This document shows positions 55,340 to 63,685 of a DNA stretch of 64,000 nucleotides, in pieces (position 1 is the first letter of the stretch; each line of letters starts with the position of its first letter). The notes beneath the pieces are model-generated. The model had not been told where the DNA came from, searched no databases, and saw nothing but the letters and a program-made list of their open reading frames with translations. The translations under genes and the position numbers were made by a program. The DNA lies in assembly GCA_041392665.1 (NCBI GenBank), contig JAWKLQ010000015.1, positions 1 to 64,000 of the forward strand. The letters run 5' to 3'. This stretch comes from Flavilitoribacter sp020436695 (lineage in GTDB: Bacteria; Bacteroidota; Bacteroidia; Chitinophagales; Saprospiraceae).

Positions 55340-56279
55340 ATGAAGACACCCATTACCCTGCTGTGTTATTTTGCTTTTCTTTTTACCGCTTTAGCTAACT
55401 ATCAGATTGACGGCCTGGCCACCCAGCTATCGATCCAGACCTGTGGCAAGATCATTCTCATTCCTGGAGAAGTGGATGGTGTTGCCGGCTATTTTATTCT
55501 GGATACCGGAGCGCCGGAACTGATCCTTAATAAACGTTTTTTTGAGGGACGTGAAAAAGGACACCATAAGACCATGGAAGATATTGACGAGGTGATGCAC
55601 TGTCAGATCATGCAGGTCGGCCATTTCCTCATGGGCAATGTATACAGAGATGATTTTCCAGCGGTACTGGCCGATCTGGAAGCTACGGAAGTCGCCCTGG
55701 GACGGAAATATTGGGACTATTGGGTATGACGTGCTGAAGCATTTTGAGGTGCGGATCGATTATTACGCCGGCAACATAACTTTTTGCAATCTGGATAATA
55801 CCGGCCAGCCCATGTTCCGGTGGCAGGCAAAGCAGGCAGATCATGAATTTCAGTTCCGCATGGAGGGGCATCTTCCCGTCATCCAGGGGCATCTGCCGGA
55901 TAAGCGCAACCTCGACTTTGCAGTTGATTCGGGAGCTACCGTAAATATTATGGATCAAACCTATAAAAGTTATTTGCGCAAGAACAGCCTGAAAGTGCGT
56001 TCCATCGATTTTCAGTGTGTTCGCTCCACCGTGAAGGATGCACCATATTATACATTACCTGAGATGCGGTTGGAAAATGCTTACAACGTTCAATTCTGGC
56101 GTACATCCATTGGCAATTTCGCCGGCTTTCGCGCCAATAAAATGTATTTCCACGCTATTCTCGGAGCTAATTTCTTTCAACTCGGTAAAATCACTATCAA
56201 TTATCATCTACAGAAGATCGAGATCTGGGATAATCCGGGTCGGCTCAATCGCCGCTACCATTGTTTGGGGCACGGGTAG
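55340..56279 (+). pseudogene. retropepsin-like aspartyl protease, single frameshift
   Basis: The first frame (55340-55729) starts with a signal-like helix (LLCYFAFLFTALA) and has the active-site triad in GYFILDTGAPELILNKRF. The second frame (ending 56279) continues smoothly from near 55710: NIGTIGYDVLKHFEVRIDYY, then a second triad in LDFAVDSGATVNIMD and the C-terminal LGANFFQLGKITINYHLQK. With one base removed near CTGGGACGG the two frames join into a ~312-residue two-lobed protein. The break is not in a homopolymer. The surrounding genes are clean, so this may be a real mutation, a programmed shift or an isolated error. Confidence 0.7.
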
Positions 56280-56632
56280 GCCGGTTTATGGGATATTGTT
56301 ATACTACTGGACATTTGGAAATTTGGACGTTGGGATCTTGGGATTCATGTAAATATCTCAACTTCCCAAACTTCCATTTGTCCAGTAGTATGGGATATTG
56401 TAATAACACAGGCTAATCCGCTAATCGACTGTATAGGCTGCCATTAATCTATTGAGCCACTCATTCGTCGATCTTTCGAATCCGATCAAATCTCCCCGCT
56501 CCTAGGATTTATCGAAAAATTCCTAGGATTGCCCTAAAAAAAGTGACTTTGGGGGGTAAATGAGCCCATATTTGGGGTAACGATTACGCAAGTGGGTAAA
56601 TAAAAACCACAGAATTCAAAGTTACCGCAAAG
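56280..56632. other. 353-bp spacer with a mobile-element-like hairpin
   Basis: No gene is visible. The left half is a long imperfect hairpin flanked by direct repeats (56287-56401). The right half has a CCTAGGATT word twice (56502-56510 and 56522-56530) and leads into the CotH-like gene. Confidence 0.55.
56287..56401. repeat. hairpin element flanked by 13-bp direct repeats
   Basis: TATGGGATATTGT occurs at 56287-56299 and 56389-56401. Between the copies the ends TACTACTGGACA and TGTCCAGTAGTA open an imperfect inverted repeat of about 38 bp per arm. No coding capacity is present. The layout is like a tiny non-autonomous mobile element or an extragenic palindrome. Confidence 0.6.
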
Positions 56633-57676
56633 ATGAAAAAGTTAATTAACCACCTGACCTTATTTATTTTAGTTAGCCTGACTGTAAGCACCGGTATATG
56701 GGCAATGCCTGCGAAAAATACCGATGATGCGCCCTCTACCTTGTTTGAGTATATGGATCAGCCCGAGATCCTGAAAGTGACGCTGGAAATGGATATCGAG
56801 AACCTGCTGGACAATAAAAAAACGAATGATTTTTTTCCGGCAACCTTTTCTTTCCAAAACAGTAAAGGACAGTTGAGCAACTGGGATATTGAAGTAAGAG
56901 CACGGGGGCGTTTCCGCAGAATGTCCTGCGAATTCCCTCCCCTGAAGTTGAAATTCCCGAAAAAGGAAATGAAAGCAGAAGGTTTCGGTAAGCACAATGA
57001 TGTAAAACTGGTTACGCACTGTGCCGATAACAAAGAAGCTGAAGAGAATCTGTTTCGCGAATACCTGACTTACAAGATGTATGCAGAACTGACTAGCGTG
57101 AGCTTTCGCGTGCAGTTGATCGACATTACCTACGTAGACACCCAGACGGGTGCGGAAACCAATACCTACGGTATCCTGATCGAAGATTCCGACGAACTGG
57201 CGGAACGCGTTAATACCAAAGACTGTGAAGATTGCTACGGTTTGACGGCAGACAATTTTGATCGCAGCAATTTGCAGATCCATGACCTGTTCCAGTACAT
57301 GATCGGTAATACCGATTGGTCAGTGAGTATGGTTCGCAACATGAAGATCCTGGCCCCGGAAACGGAAGAAGGCAAAAAAATGGTAGCTCCTTACGATTTT
57401 GACTTTTCCGGACTGGTAGATGCCAGTTACGCCAAACCCAATGCGGACATTCAGCAGAAAGATGTGCGGGATCGTTTCTACATGGGGGCTGAATGGACCG
57501 CTGCAGAATGGCAGGAAACGATTGATCTTTTCCAAAACAAGCATCAGATCTTTATGGATATGGTGGACAATTTTGAACTGATCAACAACAAAGCCAAGAA
57601 AGACATCAAGAAATACCTGAACAGTTTTTATGCAGAACTGGACGGTGGATACATACCAACGAATGGAACTCATTAA
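56633..57676 (+). CDS. secreted CotH-kinase-like protein
   Basis: The 347-residue protein has a signal peptide (FILVSLTVSTGIWA). Its core follows the pattern of CotH-type proteins: IEVRARGRFRRMSCEFPPLK, VKLVTHCADNKEAEENLFRE, TYVDTQTGAETNTYGILIED, FQYMIGNTDWSVSMVRNMKI and VAPYDFDFSGLVDASYA. The DFD dyad and the TDW segment match the spots where CotH kinases hold metal and substrate. Activity is not established for exported bacterial members. A strong terminator follows, so it is probably a single-gene unit. Confidence 0.7.
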   Translation: MKKLINHLTLFILVSLTVSTGIWAMPAKNTDDAPSTLFEYMDQPEILKVTLEMDIENLLDNKKTNDFFPATFSFQNSKGQLSNWDIEVRARGRFRRMSCEFPPLKLKFPKKEMKAEGFGKHNDVKLVTHCADNKEAEENLFREYLTYKMYAELTSVSFRVQLIDITYVDTQTGAETNTYGILIEDSDELAERVNTKDCEDCYGLTADNFDRSNLQIHDLFQYMIGNTDWSVSMVRNMKILAPETEEGKKMVAPYDFDFSGLVDASYAKPNADIQQKDVRDRFYMGAEWTAAEWQETIDLFQNKHQIFMDMVDNFELINNKAKKDIKKYLNSFYAELDGGYIPTNGTH

Positions 57677-57723
57677 GCATAGCATAACATTGGTTTAAGA
57701 CCAAATTCGGTGAAATCAATAAG

Positions 57724-57752
57724 AGCCTTCGCGTTTGCGAGGGCTTTTTTTA
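57724..57752 (+). terminator. rho-independent terminator of the CotH-like gene
   Basis: AGCCTTCGC (57724-57732) pairs with GCGAGGGCT (57737-57745) over nine base pairs with one wobble and a GTTT loop, followed by a T-rich run. It lies 48 bp after the stop codon. Confidence 0.85.
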
Positions 57753-58030
57753 TTATATTTATTTACTATTATTACAGTACAGGGTCAGAAGATCATGAGG
57801 AAAGGGCAATAAAAACGGTCCTTGCCGCTGTAAAGCGTTAATTGACGTACAAAGAGTAACCTAGCTCAATTTTGCCCGTAGACCCTAATAGGGAGGCCGT
57901 GCATACTCTACTTTAAGAGTCAGAGAAAAAATTGTTTCATTTATTTCCGTCAAACTACTAAGCTGTCTGCCATACAACAATATCGTAAACCGTGAACCGA
58001 TTTATATAGTCTTTTCTAAATACCGCAGTA
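57753..58030. other. spacer upstream of the SPOR-LysM gene
   Basis: No gene is visible. The first ~170 bp contain a GGCAA/TTGCC stem near 57808-57828. Bases 57923-57960 hold the ~38-bp dispersed element in the plus orientation, about 70 bp before the ATG at 58031. Confidence 0.45.
57923..57960 (+). repeat. ~38-bp dispersed element, plus orientation
   Basis: Identical over 38 bases to the reverse complement of 45044-45081, and similar to 45-80. The core is TTTATTTCCGTCAAACTAC. As at 45 kb it lies after an upstream terminator and ahead of a secreted-protein gene. Confidence 0.7.
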
Positions 58031-59260
58031 ATGTCAACTAGGTACTATATTTCAATATGTCTGGTTTTTTTATGTATTAGTGCATTTCAATTATCTGCAC
58101 AGGTTTACCCTTCTGACGTTAGCGTACGCCTGGACGTGCAGGAGATCAGCGAAAGTGACCGTCCTGGTGCAAGTTTGTTGTCGATTGATGCCGGTTTTAC
58201 GGCCGGCAGTCGCTACGCTTTCATTTTTGACAATATCGGCCTTCCGTTCAAGAAGAAGGTCTTTCTCCATTTCTCATTTATGGATACGCGTACGGGACAG
58301 ACCCTGTTGGTGGATAACCTGACTTTGAAATCAAATGCTCCAAATGACAACGATTACCGTGTTCGTCACTGGTTTGGTACTTACTATATCCTGGATAATA
58401 ACGTCAAATCGAAACTGGAAGATGAACTCGAATTCAGTTTTATTTCCAACGGAAACTATTATTATGGATTGATCCGGATCTCCTGGAGATGGTTTTCCGA
58501 CCAGCCGATCACCGAACGGGTGACCAATGCTCCGACTCAATATGACCAACCGGCTACGACGGTTTATCCGCGGCAGGCGGTAAGCACAACGACTGTCTCT
58601 CCGAATACCAACCGGGATCTTATTGCCCGGGGTATCACCGGTTCGGGAGCCGTCCAGTCGTATGACGCCGTTGTGGAAAACAGCAATGTTCCACGGATAA
58701 GTGAGTTCAATCCCGGGGCTGGTTATTCGCTGCAGATCGCTGCCTGGAAAGTGTTTCCCGATCTGGGACAGTACGACCTGCCGGTCAACTGGCCGCTATA
58801 CGGCAAACTGGCGGATGACTATTATAAAGTATTGATCGGGCCGTTCCCCAACCGTTCTTCGGCGCTGGCCATGTTACCGTCCGTTAAAGCGGCCGGATTT
58901 AAAAGTGCCTGGATGGTGGCGGAGGACGGCCGTGCGGAATATTACTGGCAACAGAATACCACTAATTCACAGTTGCAGGCCCGTAGTCCGGAAGCCTATA
59001 GCAACTATACGGCACCTGATGCTACGACCAATAGTAATCTACAGGCCAGGACACCGGTAGTTTCTAACGGAGTGGTATACCAACCAGAGTATCAGCAGTC
59101 GGTGCAGCCACAAACGAGGCGGACCTATACGGTACAAAGAGGGGATACCTTCTACAGTATTGCCAAAAAATACAACATGAGTGTGGATGCACTCCAGCGT
59201 TTAAATCCTCAGGTCAATCCCAGACTTCTTCGACCGAATCAGCCATTGTATATAGAATAA
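58031..59260 (+). CDS. SPOR and LysM domain peptidoglycan-associated protein
   Basis: The 409-residue protein has a signal peptide (ISICLVFLCISAFQLSAQ). An N-terminal beta-rich domain (about 25-155) contains FKKKVFLHFSFMDTRTGQTL. A SPOR-like domain at about 235-305 reads GYSLQIAAWKVFPDLGQYDL and YYKVLIGPFPNRSSALAMLP. A Thr/Asn-rich linker follows. A LysM domain at 362-409 reads RTYTVQRGDTFYSIAKKYNM and ends PLYIE. Both SPOR and LysM bind peptidoglycan, so it should decorate the wall in the periplasm. The N-domain is unrecognised. Confidence 0.82.
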   Translation: MSTRYYISICLVFLCISAFQLSAQVYPSDVSVRLDVQEISESDRPGASLLSIDAGFTAGSRYAFIFDNIGLPFKKKVFLHFSFMDTRTGQTLLVDNLTLKSNAPNDNDYRVRHWFGTYYILDNNVKSKLEDELEFSFISNGNYYYGLIRISWRWFSDQPITERVTNAPTQYDQPATTVYPRQAVSTTTVSPNTNRDLIARGITGSGAVQSYDAVVENSNVPRISEFNPGAGYSLQIAAWKVFPDLGQYDLPVNWPLYGKLADDYYKVLIGPFPNRSSALAMLPSVKAAGFKSAWMVAEDGRAEYYWQQNTTNSQLQARSPEAYSNYTAPDATTNSNLQARTPVVSNGVVYQPEYQQSVQPQTRRTYTVQRGDTFYSIAKKYNMSVDALQRLNPQVNPRLLRPNQPLYIE

Positions 59261-59408
59261 CCGAACCAGCCGCATAAGGGCAGATCTTTATCAAATTACT
59301 AGCTGAAATAATAGAATTAGGATCAGAGTGGTACTTTCGTTCGCAGTACTATTCTTAGCTTTGCCGTGAGTAGGCCGTAAGCCCGGCTGCTGATTACTGA
59401 AATTACGC

Positions 59409-60626
59409 ATGAAAATACTGCATACCTCCGACTGGCATCTCGGCCAGCGTTTTCTTTTCAACGACCGCGAAGAAGAACACCAGCGGGCGCTTGACTGGCT
59501 GGCGGATACCATTCGAGAGCAGGAGGTAGAAGTATTGGTAGTGGCGGGAGATGTTTTTGATATCAATAATCCGCCCAACTATGCGCGGACAATGTATTAT
59601 CGTTTCCTCACCAGCCTGCTGGGCTCCTGTTGTCGTCATATTGTGATCGTTGGTGGCAATCACGATTCTCCTTCCATGCTGAATGCTCCCAGGGAATTGC
59701 TGCGGCTATTGAACATCCATGTAGTGGGAGCTGCTTCCGAAGATCCGGTGGATGAAATCATTGAGCTGGAGGATGCGAAAGGGAAATTGGAGTTGGTGGT
59801 GGCAGCCGTTCCTTTTCTGCGAGACCGGGACCTACGATTTAGTCAGTCGGGTGAAGGCAGTTATGAACGTCTGCAAAAAGTGCGGGAAGGCATGGCGGAA
59901 CATTATCGCCGCGTTGGTGAAATGATGGAGCCTTACCGGAAAAATAAGATCCCGCTACTCGCTACCGGCCATTTGTACGCATCCGGAGCTATGGCTTCCG
60001 GCAAGCAGGACAATATCTACGCCGGCGATGTGGAAAATATTGAAGCTGATCAGTTTCCGGATGTATTCCACTACATTGCACTGGGACATATTCATCGGCC
60101 GCAATTGATCGATGGGCAACAGCATATCCGATATTCCGGTTCCCTGATCCCGCTGAGCTTCAGTGAGACCAAAGATGACAAATCGGTGTTTATCCTGTAT
60201 TTCCAAAAGGATCAGTTGATGGAAGTGGAAACGGTGATGGTGCCTGTTTTTCGTCGTCTGAAAAGCATCAGTGGCACTTTGCAGGAAGTAAAAGAAAGTC
60301 TGCGCCGCTTCTCGGAAAAAGGAGACCGCGATCTGACTCCCTGGGTAGAGGTCATTGTACAGACCGACCGACTGATACCACGTCTTGATCTTACCCTCCG
60401 TGATTTCACCAGAGATATGGACCTGCGTCTGCTGAAGATCAAGATCGAGCGCAGCGGTGAATTACTGAAAAAGCAACAGGCCGAACTGGTCAATCTCAGC
60501 GATCTGGAAGATGTAGAGTCGGTTTTTAAGAAGAAATGCCTGCGTTTCGGCAGCCCGCCGGAACAGATGGATGACCTGCTGGATGCTTTCCGTGAGCTTA
60601 AAAGTAATCTGGACGGGAAACGGTAA
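59409..60626 (+). CDS. sbcD: exonuclease SbcCD subunit D
   Basis: The 405-residue cytosolic nuclease carries the metallophosphoesterase motifs in order: HTSDWHLGQRF, VVAGDVFDINNPP, IVGGNHDSPSMLNAPRELLR, LATGHLYASG and ALGHIHRPQ, all with their metal ligands. With SbcC it cleaves hairpins and processes double-strand ends. Length is normal. The expected sbcC is not downstream: the next gene is an unrelated sialate O-acetylesterase, so sbcC must be elsewhere or absent. The ATG lies directly before the first motif. Confidence 0.92.
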   Translation: MKILHTSDWHLGQRFLFNDREEEHQRALDWLADTIREQEVEVLVVAGDVFDINNPPNYARTMYYRFLTSLLGSCCRHIVIVGGNHDSPSMLNAPRELLRLLNIHVVGAASEDPVDEIIELEDAKGKLELVVAAVPFLRDRDLRFSQSGEGSYERLQKVREGMAEHYRRVGEMMEPYRKNKIPLLATGHLYASGAMASGKQDNIYAGDVENIEADQFPDVFHYIALGHIHRPQLIDGQQHIRYSGSLIPLSFSETKDDKSVFILYFQKDQLMEVETVMVPVFRRLKSISGTLQEVKESLRRFSEKGDRDLTPWVEVIVQTDRLIPRLDLTLRDFTRDMDLRLLKIKIERSGELLKKQQAELVNLSDLEDVESVFKKKCLRFGSPPEQMDDLLDAFRELKSNLDGKR

Positions 60627-60706
60627 ATGACTTACATCTAAGGAGGAACGGATGATAGTAGATGGGTTAACCACACGGTAGAGTGAATTAGATAACATTG
60701 TTTCGT

Positions 60707-60765
60707 GTTCCATTGCTTCATTGTTCCACTGCTGCTAAGTCAATGGAACAGTGAAGCAATGGAAC
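60707..60765. repeat. long hairpin between sbcD and the sialate esterase gene
   Basis: The arms 60707-60731 and 60741-60765 pair over 25 bp with two mismatches around a nine-base loop. The left arm begins GTTCCATTGCTTCA. No T run follows. It is comparable to the hairpins at 9769-9816 and 56302-56390. Confidence 0.65.
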
Positions 60766-60805
60766 AATAAATTTACACTCCAATCTTTTGATAGAAATAG
60801 TTACC

Positions 60806-62197
60806 ATGAATGACCAACTGAATCTGAAACAAGTATTTCTCTTCACATTATTCCTGTGCCTGATCGGCGGTGAACTCCTGGGCAATGTCAATTTGCCTGC
60901 CTACTTTTCGGACCATATGGTGCTGCAGCAAAAAAGTGAAGTACGCATCTGGGGATGGGCCAAGCCGCGTGAAAAGGTAGAAGTAAAAGTGAGTTGGAGC
61001 GATGCCGTCCTCTCTACCGAGGCCGACAACCAGGCTCATTGGGAAGTGTGGGTGGAAACACCTGCCGCCGGAGGCCCCTACGACATAAGCATCAAAGGAT
61101 ACAACGAGATCAATATCCGGGATGTGTGGATGGGCGAAGTCTGGCTTTGCTCCGGACAATCCAATATGGAATGGCCAATGAGCGGTGGTGTCATCGGTGC
61201 GGAAGCGGCTATCGCTAAAGCTGACCATCCGCGGATCCGCATGTTTACGGTAGCTCATCGCACGGCTCTTGCTCCGCAGATCGATCTGGAGGGAGCGTGG
61301 GAAGTGTGTACCCCGGAAACGGTGGGTCATTTCAGTGCCGTGGCTTATTTTTTTGCCCAAAAACTACAAAAAGAACTGGGCGTACCAGTGGGCTTGATCC
61401 ATTCCAGTTGGGGCGGTACACCGGCCGAAACCTGGATATCGGAAGAGGTGATCGCCGGCGATAAAAAGCTGACCACTGCAGCAACCATACTCGAACCGGT
61501 ACCCTGGGGACCAGTAGAACCGGCACGCGCTTACAATGCGATGATCGCGCCCCTCAGGTCCTATAAGATCGCCGGAGTACTTTGGTATCAGGGGGAAGCC
61601 AACACCGTCAATGCAGAGTATTACACTGACATGTTCGGCACGCTAATAAATAGCTGGCGGGCAGACTGGGGGTATGATTTTCCTTTCTATTATGTGCAGA
61701 TAGCTCCCTATCGTTATGGAAAAGGCAATCGGGGTACTATGGTAAGAGATGCGCAACGACGGGTAATATCAATTCCGAATACCGGCATGGTCGTGACCAG
61801 TGATATTGGCGATACCACGGATATTCATCCGCGCAACAAGCTGGATGTGGGAGTGCGTCTGGCTAATCTGGCCCTGAGCGAGCACTATGACGTCATGGAT
61901 GCCGCGACTTCCGGTCCCCTCTTTAAAAGTATGGAAATTGACGGTAAAAAGATCGTTGTGTCGTTTGACAATGCGGAGGGTTTACACGCCCGGGATGGAG
62001 CATTGCAGTTATTCGAGATTGCCGGCAGGGATTGGAAATTCTATCCCGCAAAAGCCTTCATCAAGAAAGGTAAAGTAGTGGTGTTATCTAAAAAAGTAGG
62101 GCACCCGGTGGCAGTACGTTTTGCGTGGGGAAATACAGCTACTCCGAATCTGTTTAATAGTGCAGGACTACCGGCATCCAGTTTCATCAGTGAGTAA
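60806..62197 (+). CDS. sialate O-acetylesterase (SASA family)
   Basis: The start at 60806 (MNDQLNLKQVFLFTLFLCLI) gives a signal peptide; the open frame also contains a TTG start 18 bases earlier. The mature protein has an N-terminal beta domain (FSDHMVLQQKSEVRIWGWAK) and the SGNH-like catalytic domain: VWLCSGQSNMEWPMSGG with the nucleophile Ser, SSWGGTPAETWIS, VLWYQGEANT, and DIGDTTDIHPRNKLDVG with the Asp and His. It removes O-acetyl groups from sialic acids or other sugars outside the cytoplasm. Length is somewhat short for the family (464 residues) but complete. Confidence 0.88.
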   Translation: MNDQLNLKQVFLFTLFLCLIGGELLGNVNLPAYFSDHMVLQQKSEVRIWGWAKPREKVEVKVSWSDAVLSTEADNQAHWEVWVETPAAGGPYDISIKGYNEINIRDVWMGEVWLCSGQSNMEWPMSGGVIGAEAAIAKADHPRIRMFTVAHRTALAPQIDLEGAWEVCTPETVGHFSAVAYFFAQKLQKELGVPVGLIHSSWGGTPAETWISEEVIAGDKKLTTAATILEPVPWGPVEPARAYNAMIAPLRSYKIAGVLWYQGEANTVNAEYYTDMFGTLINSWRADWGYDFPFYYVQIAPYRYGKGNRGTMVRDAQRRVISIPNTGMVVTSDIGDTTDIHPRNKLDVGVRLANLALSEHYDVMDAATSGPLFKSMEIDGKKIVVSFDNAEGLHARDGALQLFEIAGRDWKFYPAKAFIKKGKVVVLSKKVGHPVAVRFAWGNTATPNLFNSAGLPASSFISE

Positions 62198-62296
62198 TGT
62201 TAATTTGCCGTAAGTGTGACAAACTATTCGATTTGTGGGTATACGAACTGGCTTGATCATTAGAATATCAATAGATTGAACTAAATATCTAAGCCC

Positions 62297-63169
62297 ATGC
62301 CGGTCCGTCGCTCCTTTCTAATGGTCCTTCTTTTATTATTCATGTTCAGCCTTACCGCCCAGGAATGGGCACCGCCGGGTACGCGGTGGTACTACTCGCA
62401 GTATTATTTCAACCCGAATATCGGCGTTCATGTAACGGAAGTCATCGGTGATACGATCATCAATGGTCAGAATTGCCGGGTGCTGGACAACGCGGAAAGT
62501 TGTAGCCTGCCCATTCGTTTTGCCTATCAGGAAGATCGCCGGATCTACTATTACAATAAGTATACCGAAGATTTTCACCTACTGTATGATTTCAATCTGA
62601 CGGCAGGGGACACACTCAAAATGTTTGTCAAAGAGAATGAGTCATTGCCGGATACCTTTTATGTGAAAATTGACAGTGTGGGGCAGGTATTCTTAAATGA
62701 AGACACTATTCAGGTACAATATGTGACTACCCTTTACGAATTGAATAATGAGTTATCATTTGGAAATAAGATCTACGAAAATATCGGCGGCAATAACTTT
62801 TTTCTTCCGGTCTATGGATTTTGTGATATTCCGGCTATGCCATTACGGTGTTATGAAGATCCAAACAGAGGGTTATACCAGTTCATTACGGAGTTTCCTT
62901 GTGATTACGTGCCGGTGGAGGAACCGGATGGATCAGTATCGCTTACCCTACAACCCAATCCAGCCAGTGACAGGATACTGATATCCAGTCCTGAACTCAT
63001 CACTGCATTGGAGGTGATTGACCTGAATGGAAGGCGTAGCCTGCAACAATCGGGGCTGCACGATTTCACCCATTCCCTGGAAGTACAAAATTTATCTCCG
63101 GGGATCTATTTCTTAAGGATCTTCCTTTTGGACAAGCGGACATCTATTCAGAAATTCATCCTACGCTAG
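62297..63169 (+). CDS. type IX sorting-domain secreted protein
   Basis: The 290-residue protein has a signal peptide (FLMVLLLLFMFSLTAQ). The N-terminal part (about 20-210) is a domain seen in many secreted proteins of this group, with WYYSQYYFNPNIGVHVTEVI, RRIYYYNKYTEDFHLLYDFN and a Cys-rich end (FCDIPAMPLRCYED). The C-terminal sorting domain begins LTLQPNPASDRILISSPELI and has LSPGIYFLRIFL. It is exported by the type IX system. No enzymatic role is recognised. Confidence 0.78.
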   Translation: MPVRRSFLMVLLLLFMFSLTAQEWAPPGTRWYYSQYYFNPNIGVHVTEVIGDTIINGQNCRVLDNAESCSLPIRFAYQEDRRIYYYNKYTEDFHLLYDFNLTAGDTLKMFVKENESLPDTFYVKIDSVGQVFLNEDTIQVQYVTTLYELNNELSFGNKIYENIGGNNFFLPVYGFCDIPAMPLRCYEDPNRGLYQFITEFPCDYVPVEEPDGSVSLTLQPNPASDRILISSPELITALEVIDLNGRRSLQQSGLHDFTHSLEVQNLSPGIYFLRIFLLDKRTSIQKFILR

Positions 63170-63182
63170 TTTGCTAAAGCCC

Positions 63183-63578
63183 ATGAGTGGAGAAACCGAT
63201 CTGAAAAAACTATTACAGCACATGGCGCCCGTACACCAACCGGGAGACTATGTCTTTTGTACCCTTCCTGCCGGCGCGAGATTGCCGGACGAGTATGTCA
63301 TCGGAAGTTTTCGGGAAGCAGAAGGCCTTACGGTCATTTTAGAAAAAACAATTGCAGATACCTACGAACTTACCTACCAGAGCCTGATGGCGTGGATCAG
63401 TCTGAGTGTGCATTCTTCACTGGAAGCGGTGGGATTGACTGCAGCCGTAGCCTCGGCACTGGCCCAAAATGGCATCTCCTGCAATGTGGTGGCGGCTTAT
63501 TATCATGACCATTTGTTCGTTCCGGCGAAGCATGCAAGCCGGGCATTGGCTATTTTGCAAGAACTTGCCGGGGCATAG
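63183..63578 (+). CDS. ACT-domain protein
   Basis: The ATG at 63183 (MSGETDLKKLLQHMAP) is preferred; the frame also opens at a TTG 12 bases earlier, right after the preceding stop. About 131 residues form the tandem ACT-type fold of the DUF2241 group: GDYVFCTLP, EGLTVILEKTIAD, SVHSSLEAVGLTAAVASALA and ISCNVVAAYYHDHLFVPAKH. Such proteins probably bind amino acids and are thought to regulate; the target is unknown. It starts 13 bp after the sorting-domain gene but is not obviously related to it. Confidence 0.75.
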   Translation: MSGETDLKKLLQHMAPVHQPGDYVFCTLPAGARLPDEYVIGSFREAEGLTVILEKTIADTYELTYQSLMAWISLSVHSSLEAVGLTAAVASALAQNGISCNVVAAYYHDHLFVPAKHASRALAILQELAGA

Positions 63579-63685
63579 CAACAATTCCCCGTACTAAAGC
63601 GTATAAGCTATGGCTTCCATCGATTAGATTGTATTCACCCTGTTTCTTACCTTTTCGTTATATTGCACCCTATTCGACGAAAATT

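Noticed and set aside
55158..55349. 63-codon minus-strand frame ahead of the protease gene
   Set aside because: It overlaps the protease start codon and has no recognisable feature.
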